A stretch of DNA of 64,000 nt from Symsagittifera roscoffensis (taxonomy: Eukaryota > Xenacoelomorpha > Acoela > Convolutidae): positions 50,796,684-50,860,683 of the forward strand of contig NC_087064.1 of NCBI RefSeq assembly GCF_963678635.1, given 5' to 3'. Position 1 is the first letter of the stretch. Each line of letters starts with the position of its first letter. Positions 44,101 to 53,445 of this stretch are shown piece by piece. The position numbers and the translations under genes are program-made. Below the pieces are notes generated by a model that made no database searches, was not told the origin of the DNA, and saw nothing but the letters and a program-made list of their open reading frames with translations.

Positions 44101-46054
44101 AGAAAAGTTCGGAAAGTAGTCTGAAAAAAATAAAAGCTTGCTTTTAATTTCTCTCATGAAAACCGTCACATTCGTAAGAAACAAGAAAGTAAAATCATCT
44201 AAGAAGTAGCGTCCCAGAACGCGCTTAATGAAACTTCAAAAACTGGATTTTAATTTGGTAACAAAAAATTGTTTTTAACCTGAAGGGCCAATATTTATGT
44301 AGAATGAACGTTACTCGATCGCTTTACTTGCTCAAAATTGGACTAAAGCTCGAAAATTTTAGAACAGTTTTTCTCAACGCTTGGAAAATTTTGGTAGAGT
44401 TTTACGACTGAAAGGGCCTTAATATGATATATCACTTGACCCATTCCAATGATTATTGGCGATATCTCATTTTATATGGAAAACAAAAAAAATAAAACAC
44501 ACTCGAAAACAAAATTCCCCCACTTCAAAAAGTCGGAATAATAATTGAGCTACTAACGCCAAATGTTCTTAATTAAGTCATAAAACATTTAATTTTATCC
44601 CTGGAGACTTGTTCTTTGAGCATGGGTCATTGCTTCTCGAACACTTAAGGTTGCAAAAACTCTAAAAACATTTATCTTAAAAAAAATAGTGTTTTTATGA
44701 TTTTGTAAATAGTTTCTCAAAACTAAAAGCAATCAATTAAAACTTTCAATTGAAATTTTTTTCTTCAACACGCAAAAATTAAGTGACTCAAATCGGAAAA
44801 AACGTTTGGATATTTTTTTCAAAAATAACCGAGGTCGGAACTTTTGACTAGCAAGTTTTGTTAGTACTATGGCAATGTTCATAGCATCCATGGACCATCC
44901 AAACAGTATCTTTTTTCTCAATGCAAATTATAATTCCGGCAATCATTGCTGACAAACAAACCCTATAAGTTAAGAAAGCTACATATGGATCGCAGTTTTC
45001 TCTTTTTTTAGAGTCCTTATTAGAAAACGTTGATCAATGATAATCAGCCTAATTTGCTTTGACACCTTCACTGTGTAGGTTGTATTTGGGCTCTGAGTCA
45101 ACTAAAGAGTTACTTTGAGAGTCAGGTGACCTCAGAGTTCAAGGGGGACAGACTGCCCGCATTCACATGGCACAAGATCACCAACATCATCACCCTCACT
45201 CTGCTGGGCTTATCCGACCACATTCCCACCCAGGTACAGTCCATTGGCGGCCATATCGCACGCATAGTTTCAATTTTTAAACTCGTTAGGAAATTGTGGC
45301 TTATGATTTTAATTTTATAAGTGATTTCGACTATTTTCCCTGAAATCAATTTCAACTTCAACTTTTCACTTTGTTTCAACTTACTTCAATGTAGTTCGAC
45401 ATTGGGATAAAGATGAGATTTAAAAGATACTTGTTTGAGTCTGTTTAAATTGCTCCAAAATAATGTCGAAAAAAAATTTAGGCCTACAACTGCTTCGAAC
45501 TTCTTGGCTTCGATATTCTCATCGACAAAAACATGAAGCCCTGGCTGCTAGAGGTCAACGTCAGTCCTGCTCTTACCACAGACACTCCCCTGGATGCATA
45601 CGTCAAGTTGGGAGTGCTCCAGCATACTGTTTACTTAGTCGAAAAACTATTTTTCGGAGAACTAGAAGAAGAAATTAACAAGAAGAAAAATTTGTCCAGA
45701 AAGAGAGGCGATAACTCTTCAGTAGCGTACAAAGCAACTGCCAGTTTAACCAGTTCGAAATCATTACCAGCCGGCTACCACGCCTCCGGATTCTACAAAC
45801 CAAGAGTTGGGATTTTTTCTCGGTCGAGAACATCAAAGGCGTTGCCATCGGCTTTGGGAGACCTTCGGCTTATTTTCCCATTCAATGAAGCGTCCAGGTT
45901 GGCGACATGTTTTGAGAAACACGACATAAGAACTGCAATATTAGAAATTTCCAAGAGAGACTCTTTTGTCCAGCGCAAATTGCAGACGTGGAGTGCTCGA
46001 AGACGAGGCCCAAACCAGACGAAGTTGGACAATCTTTTGCTCTGGTGTCCTTGA
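37769..46054 (+). CDS. TTLL2: TTLL2-like tubulin polyglutamylase, six exons, complete
   Basis: TTLL enzymes use ATP to ligate amino acids, mostly glutamate, onto tubulin tails. The exons 37769-38178, 40439-40654, 41098-41575, 41896-42028, 45079-45233 and 45482-46054 join in phase to 654 residues. ATP-grasp motifs are present: ITKPAQNSQGKGI near residue 305, QKYIENPMLISGYKFDLRLY near 335-353, EGLVRFATDKF near 369, HLTNTSINK, and KPWLLEVNVSPAL near 483-495 with the Mg-binding Glu488 and Asn490. NHFPKTFNIAQKDCLARNLK (about residues 190-207) and a C-terminal LIFPFNEAS motif point to TTLL2 rather than TTLL1, 4, 6 or 9. A Ser/Gly/Lys-rich insert (about residues 255-295) and an Asn-rich stretch in exon 1 are low-complexity. 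The fourth intron starts with GC. Confidence 0.9.
38179..40438 (+). other. TTLL2-like intron 1, nothing recognised
   Basis: The intron is AT-rich and contains no ORF or repeat that I can support. Confidence 0.5.
40439..40654 (+). CDS. TTLL2: TTLL2-like exon 2
   Basis: It encodes ILLERGWVEH, DLWHLYWKAAKF and VINHFPKTFNIAQKDCLA. The exon is GC-rich compared with its introns. The acceptor is TGCCTTCCAG and the donor AAAAG|GTTTAC. Confidence 0.9.
41098..41575 (+). CDS. TTLL2: TTLL2-like exon 3
   Basis: It encodes the TYILPNDYPKL segment, a Ser/Gly-rich insert, the ATP-binding GKGI loop and the KFDLRLYVVIASF strand. The end is phase 0 with donor AAG|GTAAAT. Confidence 0.92.
41896..42028 (+). CDS. 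TTLL2: TTLL2-like exon 4, GC donor
   Basis: It encodes EGLVRFATDKFSMDNL, HLTNTSINKS and TKEHVGP. Frame and family alignment require the exon to end at 42028, so the intron starts GCTAGT. The upstream GT at 42019 gives the wrong phase for exon 5. Confidence 0.85.
42029..45078 (+). other. TTLL2-like intron 4 (GC-AG), nothing recognised inside
   Basis: The intron is about 3 kb of AT-rich sequence. No element or alternative exon stands out. Confidence 0.5.
45079..45233 (+). CDS. TTLL2: TTLL2-like exon 5
   Basis: It begins with two bases completing a Gly codon, then CIWALSQLKSYFESQ, matching the family's GCKW region, and ends LSDHIPTQ with donor CAG|GTACAG. Confidence 0.88.
45482..46054 (+). CDS. 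TTLL2: TTLL2-like exon 6 and stop
   Basis: It encodes CFELLGFDILID, KPWLLEVNVSPAL and a C-terminal extension with LIFPFNEASRLA, and ends in TGA at 46052-46054. Confidence 0.92.
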   Translation, partial: AYNCFELLGFDILIDKNMKPWLLEVNVSPALTTDTPLDAYVKLGVLQHTVYLVEKLFFGELEEEINKKKNLSRKRGDNSSVAYKATASLTSSKSLPAGYHASGFYKPRVGIFSRSRTSKALPSALGDLRLIFPFNEASRLATCFEKHDIRTAILEISKRDSFVQRKLQTWSARRRGPNQTKLDNLLLWCP

Positions 46055-46083
46055 TATTAGGTATAAATCTAGAACCAAGATTG

Positions 46084-46089
46084 AATAAA
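46084..46089 (+). promoter_or_regulatory. Poly(A) signal of the TTLL2-like gene
   Basis: AATAAA lies 30 bases behind the stop codon. Confidence 0.6.
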
Positions 46090-46341
46090 TTGTTTTCTCT
46101 GGCTCTATTACAAGCAACTCTAAGAAAGAGCGGTAGTTTTTTTTACCAGCAATCAAAAACTACTTGAATTGCTCCTGAACTCGCATCAATTTTCCCTAAA
46201 AATCACAGAAATATATTTATAAATTATATTCTATTTGATTGAAAATTTAAACCAAAGCTCTAATAAAAACGAGATTTTGTCCTTTTTTGACGAACAAAAA
46301 AATTTTAGAAAAAAGTAACCTCCAAACCAGTAGCAAATTTA

Positions 46342-46446
46342 GGTTCCCAAGCTTTATCACCCCGTGTTTTGTAACCCCCTTTTTCTTAACCCCCTCTCAT
46401 ATAACCCCCAAATCAGATAACCCCACTACAATTTAACCCCTTTTTA
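46342..46446 (+). repeat. MULE left terminal inverted repeat
   Basis: About 105 bp with repeated TAACCCC-like motifs; the GATAACCCCACTACAATTTA block mirrors the right end. Confidence 0.75.
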
Positions 46447-46815
46447 AAACCAATTGTTAGAATCAAAGTGAAAGTTACTTGAAAAGGATTCGGAACCATA
46501 TCGTCGGTAAACATCGAAGCTTTAATTGCGAAAAATTTTGCGAAATAAAATGAGTTAACACGCACGCTGCTAAATGCGTTTTAGACTTGAACAGAAATGA
46601 CCTTGCCGATAGTCTTGACTTTGATATGAACTTGAAAACGAATCCGACCGACATGATTCAAATTGGTGCATATACAAAACAGTCCAAAACCATTTGAATT
46701 TCTTGACCTTGATCTTTTGGCGCCGACAGAATTGATCTACGCTTTGAAAACTCAAACATGGGCTTAATTAAGATCAAAGAGCCAAAGTTGGAAGAAATTT
46801 TCGGATGACAAACAA

Positions 46816-46890
46816 AGGCCTCATGCTATAATGGTTAAAGCGTTAGTCTCAAAATCTAGAGTTCAAAGGATCGAATCCCTGGCGGCACAA
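46816..46890 (+). repeat. tRNA-like sequence inside the MULE
   Basis: The A-box-like TGCTATAATGGTTAAAGCG and the B-box GGATCGAATCC have tRNA spacing. The D stem GCT/AGC pairs, but the anticodon and T stems are poor. It is probably a tRNA-derived SINE or a relic, not a working tRNA. Confidence 0.4.
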
Positions 46891-47116
46891 AAATTTTTCC
46901 AATTTTCCCAAAAAGCTGAATTTCGGGTTAAAATGATAACGGGTATATCAAGGGTACAATAAATGGGTTAACCTTACAGGGTTGGGCGGAGGGAAAAGAA
47001 AAGTCAACACCTTGTATGTATTTATTATTTTGCCGGTTTCAAATCGACTCTAGCTCAATTTTGAAAAATCAAGGAAAACAGTTACACTTTGGCAATATAG
47101 ATTAAATAGCAAATAT

Positions 47117-48470
47117 TTAACTCAAGTTCGCCATAGCGCGAAAGAAATGCAAATCAGTTTTTTCTTCGTAAACATGCATAATATTCTGCACTTTTTCGTT
47201 GAGCACCCGGTATATTTTCTTTTTTGTAAATTGGTGCCCACTCGAGGCGTTATAGAAATTAAGTTTTTGGACGGACGCGTCTTTTTGCAAATTTGCAATC
47301 ACTTTCCATATACTGGGATGCGATCCACTGAAGTAAGACTGTATGCCATAATGCCAGCCCTCTACAGCTTTTGTTGTTCTGGCCAAACCCGATGGTGCCG
47401 CATCCCTTTGATTCCATAATGAAGGGGGAATAGGGCTTCCCGACTCGGGACGAGACTTTTTTTGTAGTTAGATCCAAAATAAAGGCAAAGCTCGTCAACT
47501 TTCGCCATTTTTCCGACTCTTTTATGGTGCGATCGCAAACTATTTGAATTTCCTCCACTATTTTATCGTATGAATTTCTTATTTCTTCTTCTTTTTCGAA
47601 AGCCAGTGCGGGTAACAGTTTGAGTGCTAAAGCGAACTCGTGGTTAGTTTCGTAATCCTTTTTCAATCCGAGCTCCCCGATTTTTCTCATAAAACTTTGT
47701 GAAAGATGGAAGAAACATCCCGACAGCTTGGTCTCGGGAAAATTTTTCTGAAACGCTTGAATAGCGGCCTGCTCAAAATCCAGTAAAATTTTTTCAGGTC
47801 TACTATCAGGGACTAGTATTTTTAGGGCTTCTGAAAAACGGTGGTAAGTTTTTTCTGTTTTATTAGGCAGGAAGGCATATATGCAAGCAGGCGCTATTCC
47901 TGAAAGACTAACGTGTATGGAGTAAAGTTGATAAAACATTTTCGGGGTGACTTTAAAAGTTCAATCAGCCAACCAAAAGTTGGATGTTTCAAGCACACGT
48001 AGCATTTCAGGGTCACCGAATAAAATAATCCTCTCGTGATCATTTTGCCCACTGTCAAATCTTATAAAATTTTTGAAAAGTTCGGGTATTTCGAAACTTC
48101 TGTTTGCTGGGGAGACTGGTAAGACTTCTTCTCGTTGCTTGCGCGCTCGTTGTGCGGTGCGAACTAAATTTTCTTTGGATGGTAGGGCTAGTTGAGTGGC
48201 AATGTTGTCTGTAATTGGCTGAATGGCGGTTGCGACTGCGACAGTTGGGGTGTTACTATCGCTTAGCTCCTTGATGTTTTTCAAAACTAGTCGAGCATCA
48301 GGTTTGCCCGTGGAAATATCGTGATTTTGTTGACCCCTCGTTTCAATAAAATTTTCTCCTTCCGTAATTGCTGTTGCGCGGCATTTATGGGTTTGGTACT
48401 TTGAGCAGTTCCAATTTGTATGTGTCTTGTTTTTTTCGCTTAAGGTAATACTCGTGGCCTGATACCACTA
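47117..48470 (-). pseudogene. MULE transposase with FLYWCH-type zinc finger, broken
   Basis: From 48470 down, the sequence first suggests a FLYWCH finger (SGHEYYLKR, then WNCSKY and HKCRAT in a second frame), split by a frameshift in an A-rich run. The frame 48284-47961 ends NFWLAD and then TGA at 47960-47958, where MULEs usually have Gly of the DGTF motif. The same frame continues with YQLYSIHV, LLDFEQAAIQAF (second catalytic Asp) and CFFHLSQSF. Another frameshift near 47370 moves to RTTKAVEGWH, the C-terminal family motif, ending at 47117. At least three disabling changes show that it is dead. It would have cut and moved the element. Confidence 0.8.
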
Positions 48471-48812
48471 GCATTTGCTTATCTTTCGAAGATTAAGTAA
48501 AATGGAATGACGCTTCAAACCTTATATCTAATCTGATAATGTGGTATAACAATGGTTAAAGAAATAGGCAGTATGATTTTTTATAAAACTCACAAACGTC
48601 TTTTGTTGCCTTCAATTAGCACGATGTAGGTTATCTCTGTTTTAAACGCGTGAGTGAGGGATTATTTCTCTAACTAATCGAAATGCAGTTACTTTTGAGA
48701 TGCTAGAGGCATCAAGTGAATTAAGACTAGCTTTTCAGGCCTCAATTAGTAAGCTTAATTGGACTACTCCTGTAATTATAAAAAGGACTTAATTTGAAAC
48801 AAATTATCGTCA

Positions 48813-48917
48813 TTAAAAGGGGGTTAAATTGTTGTGGGGTTATCATGTTACGGGGTTATGATATAGGGGGTGTAAACAGAGGGGGTTAAATATCGTAGGG
48901 TTAAAGAGTGGGACACC
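48813..48917 (-). repeat. MULE right terminal inverted repeat
   Basis: It is the inverted partner of 46342-46446 and contains GGGGTTA repeats on the plus strand. Confidence 0.75.
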
Positions 48918-48926
48918 GCAAATTTA

Positions 48927-49165
48927 GGGGGAGCGGGACGCCCGCTTTCAGGTATTCGACCCCCTGCCGACGACCCAAAGAGTCCTCCTCTTGTAGTACT
49001 TCGAGATATTCATTTTTAGCTAAATAACCCTTAAACTTTCAAAAGCCAATATGCTAATTTTGAAGGAAAACGCGCCAAAAAACGCAATTTTTTGGTCAAA
49101 GTTTTTCAAAAAAAGTGCCCAAACGGCATTTTTGACCTGTTTTTTCAAAAACTTGCTGGCGGAAT
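48927..49165 (-). mobile_element. Truncated hAT-like MITE interrupted by the MULE
   Basis: GGGGGAGCGGGACGCCC, TATTCGACCCCCTGCCGACG and the following A/T-rich part run parallel to the reverse complement of the MITE at 58392-58775. Its outermost bases, CAGTAGCAAATTTA, lie left of the MULE at 46328-46341. The other end is missing. Confidence 0.6.
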
Positions 49166-49239
49166 AAAGAAAGTTAAAAAATTATCATTTGAATAAAAAA
49201 TAAAAAAGACTTTAACATGATGCATCACTCAAACTCATC

Positions 49240-50477
49240 TGAAATTGGTTGTGGTACCTAATTTGGCGTAAATCTTATTACGACTGCTCTTAAACAATAT
49301 AATTCAAGTATTGTGCAGGCTAGTTTTTTTGCCCCACGATTTAGGGCATCTCAACGATTACTCATTGATTTGCAAACGTGCTTTCAGTGTAACCAGTCTT
49401 GTGGTATCTGTTCTGCAAGTGTTGATTTATGTCAAGACCAAATTCACAACACACTGAAATCACAAAGTATCAAAACTTGCACCACCTGAGATACGATCAT
49501 CATTTCCATATTTCTTAAAATGAGAAAGTAAATGGTATATTACAAAATCAATTCATAAACATAAGAGACATGTCATTTTGGAAATTTGAAACTTCAAAAA
49601 TTCTTTTAACGCATTTTAACAAAGATGAAAGTACAATTAATTAAACAATTGAAAATAAACTGAATTTGTTCAATTTTCAAATGATAGGATTCCTTGTTCT
49701 AAAAAATTTCAAAAAGCTTTTTTTCGCACTTCGTATGCGCTTCAAACTCTACCTTGACAAAACGCTAATTATTTGAAACCAAAAAAACTGTTCATAATAA
49801 CAGATAAATCAAATCTTTATATCCTAAAAAAACGAGACTAATCGTGGAAGCACAAGGCTTAGGGCTGGATTTTCCCACTGTGCTTTAGTGTTGAAGTAAA
49901 CTTAGTTTCAAATTTTTGATACTGTTTTTTAGAAACAAGTTATTTCGTTCATCTGTTTACTTGGAAAATGCCATAGCTGGCAGAAATTTTCTTCTTTCAC
50001 TTTTTTCGGAAGTAGGCAAAATTTAGCCAGAACTTATCTTCCAATGCTTTCTTTTAAAAATTGTATCAGCATCATCATTGTTAAGCTCGTATAAACTACA
50101 GGAAAAGTTATTCGGATAGTCGGTTATGAATCTACGTTTGTTAAAAAATTAGGATAACACTCGTTGTTGATTAAGAGTGGGTAACCTAAACTAAGATTAG
50201 ATTAAGACTAAGGTTGAATAAGATTCCTACAAGTAGTTGTAGGCTTTTATCTAAGACTAAATAAAAGACGGTGGTATCTATCTAAAGTAAAAGAGGTTAA
50301 AAAGGTTGAATTAGTTTTCTGTTGATTTGTTGCATATCACAAAAGATAGTGCACAAATTCCAAATCTAACAAAAGCCGTTGCGCTTTTGGCAAGTGTATT
50401 TAAATTAATATGGTAAAGGTCATCGATCAGTATAGCTCAGAGGTTAAACGGTCAAACATTAAATACTACATTTTACA
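49240..50477 (-). repeat. 3' LTR of the minus-strand gypsy element
   Basis: It is 1238 bp with TG...CA ends, nearly identical to 56177-57438. A tRNA D-arm-like string TAGCTCAGAGGTTAAACG lies near the right end at about 50430. Confidence 0.9.
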
Positions 50478-51213
50478 TTTCCCGCGAAAATTTATCTATA
50501 ACCTATTACTTTCGCCACGCAAAAGAAGTGTTTAGGCGATGGGATGAGTGAGCGGGTAGGCTGGTTAGGCAAGACCCCACAGGCGGGCCCGATGTGCAAG
50601 AAGATAGTAATATCAAAAAAAAAGCACCGTGGACCGTGGACCATGATAGCATGTTTCATGATAACGAAAATTTAATGAGCGGGTAGGCTGGTCGAATGAG
50701 CGGGTAGACTGGTCGGGCAAGACCCCACAGGCGGGCCCGATGGGCAAGAAGATAATATAATAAAAAAAAGCACCTTGGATTATGATAGCCTATTTCATAA
50801 GAACGAAAATTTAAATACAGTCCAATTACTTTCGCCACGCACACGAAATGTTTTGGCGTTGGGGTGGATGAGCCGGTAGGTTGGTTAGGGTTATGACCCC
50901 ACAGGAAGGCCCGATTATGACGAGAGTAGCACTATAATGGATAGATCTAATATTTATCCAGTGGTGGCACCCAATGGGTGAAAGAGAATTTTTCAGCATA
51001 GAAAGCGAGGTTATAAGGCTCAATTTAAAATTTTATAGTGTTACCAGAAATAATCTAAGTTTAGCGTAATATGCCAGCACTATGAGTTTATATAGCTCTA
51101 AATGCGCAAGGTTCGACAATAAACGAAATACTATGGTACTAAAAGTTTGTTTGATGGAGTTTCTTAAAGTTTCTGAAAGTTTTTAATGGCAAATTGACTA
51201 ATCCTCCTTAGTT
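50478..51213 (-). other. 3' untranslated region with imperfect repeats
   Basis: Three related blocks (about 50502-50674, 50675-50823 and 50824-50930) share GAGCGGGTAGGCTGGT, GACCCCACAGGCGGGCCCGA and GAACGAAAATTTA motifs. No ORF is apparent. The sequence next to the LTR, GCGGGAAA on the coding strand, could be a weak polypurine tract. Confidence 0.6.
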
Positions 51214-51732
51214 CTAATTCGCTTCCCGATTTGCGGCTTTGTTAATTGTCCATCTCCTTAACTCCTCAAGCTTCATTGGCCGTTCTAAGAGTTCTATCGC
51301 CGAAATGATAGAGGAAGTGTTCAGCCAGTCCGGGTCAAGAACAATGGGAGAAGATGTTGAATAAGAAGTTTCGGAGGGTAGGCCCGATGGGTTGAATTGA
51401 GTGGTGCAGACCTCAGGACTGAATTTGACCTTCTTGCGTGGAGTATGTTGGTTAGCTGTTACCGAGGGCTTTGAATCACTTGGGTACTCGAAACTTTCTT
51501 CCCGCAGATAAACTGTTGTGGGACGCGATGATGAGGGTGGTGTCAAGGTTGTCAAATCCACGAAGTCAACTTGATGGCTCTCCATTTCGACAGAGGTTGC
51601 TTCTATCGTTGGGTAAGCTGGGGCAGTATTAGATGAACTAAATGTTGAATCGTCCGAATTTTCGTCTGTTAAATCAACTACACTGGTAAACACTCTCTCG
51701 CCTAGCATCTTTGGGGGCTGTCTAGTTCGCAT
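51214..51732 (-). CDS. Accessory 172-codon ORF 3' of pol
   Basis: It starts with ATG at 51732, 12 bases behind the pol stop, and is intact. The protein is Ser/Thr/Pro-rich and acidic, with no membrane segment. Two VDLT-type motifs, SVVDLTDENSDDS near residue 18 and DFVDLTTL near residue 57, look like SUMO-interacting motifs, the first followed by acidic residues and serines as is typical. A TPRKKVKF stretch could be a nuclear localisation signal. I recognise no family. It might help the element in the nucleus; that is inference. Confidence 0.6.
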   Translation of the reverse strand: MRTRQPPKMLGERVFTSVVDLTDENSDDSTFSSSNTAPAYPTIEATSVEMESHQVDFVDLTTLTPPSSSRPTTVYLREESFEYPSDSKPSVTANQHTPRKKVKFSPEVCTTQFNPSGLPSETSYSTSSPIVLDPDWLNTSSIISAIELLERPMKLEELRRWTINKAANREAN

Positions 51733-51744
51733 GGGTCTGGTGTT

Positions 51745-53445
51745 CTATCGTGTGTAGATCTCAGGCAGTTTCTTCGAAGGCGGTGATTTCACCGGATATG
51801 ACGCTTTTTTCTTGGCTGTACCGGACAGTTTTGGTTTTTTAGTGATAAGGTCAGGGTATAATTGCTGATTTTCCGCCTCCGCCATGGCGATTGGCTCGAC
51901 ACTCTTCTCAGTTGGTTCCCCTCCGGAATTCTCCGGAAGAAACGGCGTTTCTTGATTCACTTGTTCGGCCTCCTTTTTAGTGTCCAGGAAAATCAACTGC
52001 GGGGTCACCTGTGGGTCCCTATCCTTGTCGCTTGAATCCAGGTTGATCAGCGGAATCTTATCTATCACCACTTTCTGTTCAGCCTGATCCGGTAGTTCTG
52101 GCTTAAGGTCTGTTCGGTCAAAAATTGGATGTTCATTCGGTTTTGTAGATTCAAGTGATGTTTTGTACTTAAGTTCTTTTAGCGAAATTAGGTCGCTAGC
52201 GTTATCGTCTGAGATGTCTTCATATGAGTCGTTCGTCATTCCAGGTTCATTATCGCAAAATTTACGATGGTCGGGTTTACCCGACGGGCTTGATTCTTGG
52301 TCGCTTTCGGGGCCTATTGGGATTCTTAGTCTCTTCCTCTGTTCTTCTTCCTCTCTGAGAAGAGTTTCTTTGGAGCTGTTCATGGCCGCGTTCCGCCTCG
52401 CTATATCAAGCTCTTCAAATTTCGACTGTAGGTTCCTTTTCTTTTGCGTCGCTCTTGAACTTTTAAACCCGACATTTCTCTGCGGTTTCGCAGTTTTCCT
52501 CAGTCCTTTTGTTGCATAGAATTTAACTAATTGATCTCGTTTTCTCGGGCTGGGTTTCTTCTGAGTGGGTTGTCTTTTGATAGCTAAATGAGATTTACGT
52601 ATTACTTTACCATTTTTTAAAGTAACTGTGTGGTCTGACTCCCTTACAATTTCATCCTTGAGTACCCTATAGAATGGTTCACTCTTCGATCTATCTTGGA
52701 CTTTTCGATAAATAGTGGTCTTACCCGGCGGGTTGTTCAGTACTGAGTCCATTATGCCCAAGGCATCTCGTTTTTCTGCCCGAGAGAGTACTTTTACTGG
52801 GGATCCAGCGCTGGTTGGTACGTATCTCACTGCATTGGAGATATCCTCAGAGGATGAGGAGTTTTCGTCTAAGTCTCCGTCTTCTATATCATCAGGGGCG
52901 TCCCAGTCGTGTCTTCGTTCTCGGCTCATGAGTTTTTTGCCCTTATCTATACATAACAAAGTTTTGTTCCAAGCAAGGTTATTTGAAGAGGGTGACTTGA
53001 CTAAATTATGCCAGATGGTGTTTGGGGATCTACCGAAGTGTGCTTCGAAGGGAGAACAGTTAAGCGACTGTTGAGTTACCGTTCTTAGGCATTTTATTAT
53101 TTTCAGAAGTGCAGATTCTAGCGATGGTTTTGGGCGTTCTTGTGCCATAACCAAGAGCCTTTCCTTAATGGTTCTGATTAAGCGCTCCACTAATCCAGTG
53201 GCTCTATGGTCACCCACTGGGCTAAATATTACCTTTATGTTATGTTCATGGCAGAATTCTCTGACTTCCTTGGAGATAAAACCAGTTCCCTGATCTGTTC
53301 TAATGGTTCTAGGTATCCCGTGTAGAGCAATGTATTTACTAAGGAAGTTTATGATAGATTTTGCCGATGTGCTGGATGTTATTTGAGCCGATGGGAATTT
53401 TGAAAATCTATCCATATATACCAATATGTATTTTTTGTTACCCAT
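51745..53445 (-). CDS. pol: Pol part: integrase core and C-terminal tail
   Basis: After a frameshift near 53450 the frame reads YMDRFSKF (first Asp), TDQGTGF (second Asp) and GDHRATGLVERLIR (Glu), a full DD35E core. RSPNTIWHNL follows. The tail of about 370 residues is charged, with Ser/Glu clusters and basic patches (KKPSPRKRDQ) and no recognised domain; the segment around FYRVLKDEIVRE may be the integrase C-terminal fold. The stop is TAG at 51745-51747. This is one of four pol pieces. Confidence 0.85.
   Translation of the reverse strand: MGNKKYILVYMDRFSKFPSAQITSSTSAKSIINFLSKYIALHGIPRTIRTDQGTGFISKEVREFCHEHNIKVIFSPVGDHRATGLVERLIRTIKERLLVMAQERPKPSLESALLKIIKCLRTVTQQSLNCSPFEAHFGRSPNTIWHNLVKSPSSNNLAWNKTLLCIDKGKKLMSRERRHDWDAPDDIEDGDLDENSSSSEDISNAVRYVPTSAGSPVKVLSRAEKRDALGIMDSVLNNPPGKTTIYRKVQDRSKSEPFYRVLKDEIVRESDHTVTLKNGKVIRKSHLAIKRQPTQKKPSPRKRDQLVKFYATKGLRKTAKPQRNVGFKSSRATQKKRNLQSKFEELDIARRNAAMNSSKETLLREEEEQRKRLRIPIGPESDQESSPSGKPDHRKFCDNEPGMTNDSYEDISDDNASDLISLKELKYKTSLESTKPNEHPIFDRTDLKPELPDQAEQKVVIDKIPLINLDSSDKDRDPQVTPQLIFLDTKKEAEQVNQETPFLPENSGGEPTEKSVEPIAMAEAENQQLYPDLITKKPKLSGTAKKKASYPVKSPPSKKLPEIYTR

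Larger units (their letters stand above)
46342..48917. mobile_element. MULE DNA transposon with long TIRs and 9-bp target duplication
   Basis: GCAAATTTA stands at 46333-46341 and again at 48918-48926, directly outside the element. The ends GGTTCCCAAGCTTTATCACC (left) and GGTGTCCCACTCTTTAACCC (right, complement) open two related inverted repeats of about 105 bp, both full of TAACCCC-like motifs. The interior has a decayed MULE transposase on the minus strand. A 9-bp duplication is the rule for this superfamily. Confidence 0.85.

Noticed and set aside
46816..46890. Functional tRNA gene
   Set aside because: The boxes are present but the anticodon and T stems do not pair well.
47147..47419. 90-codon plus-strand frame
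   Set aside because: It is antisense to the C-terminal part of the MULE transposase.
50502..50930. CRISPR-like repeat array
   Set aside because: The blocks are long, unequal and adjacent without unique spacers, in an animal retroelement UTR.
52163..53074. Plus-strand frames of 118 and 119 codons
   Set aside because: They are shadows of the integrase reading frame.
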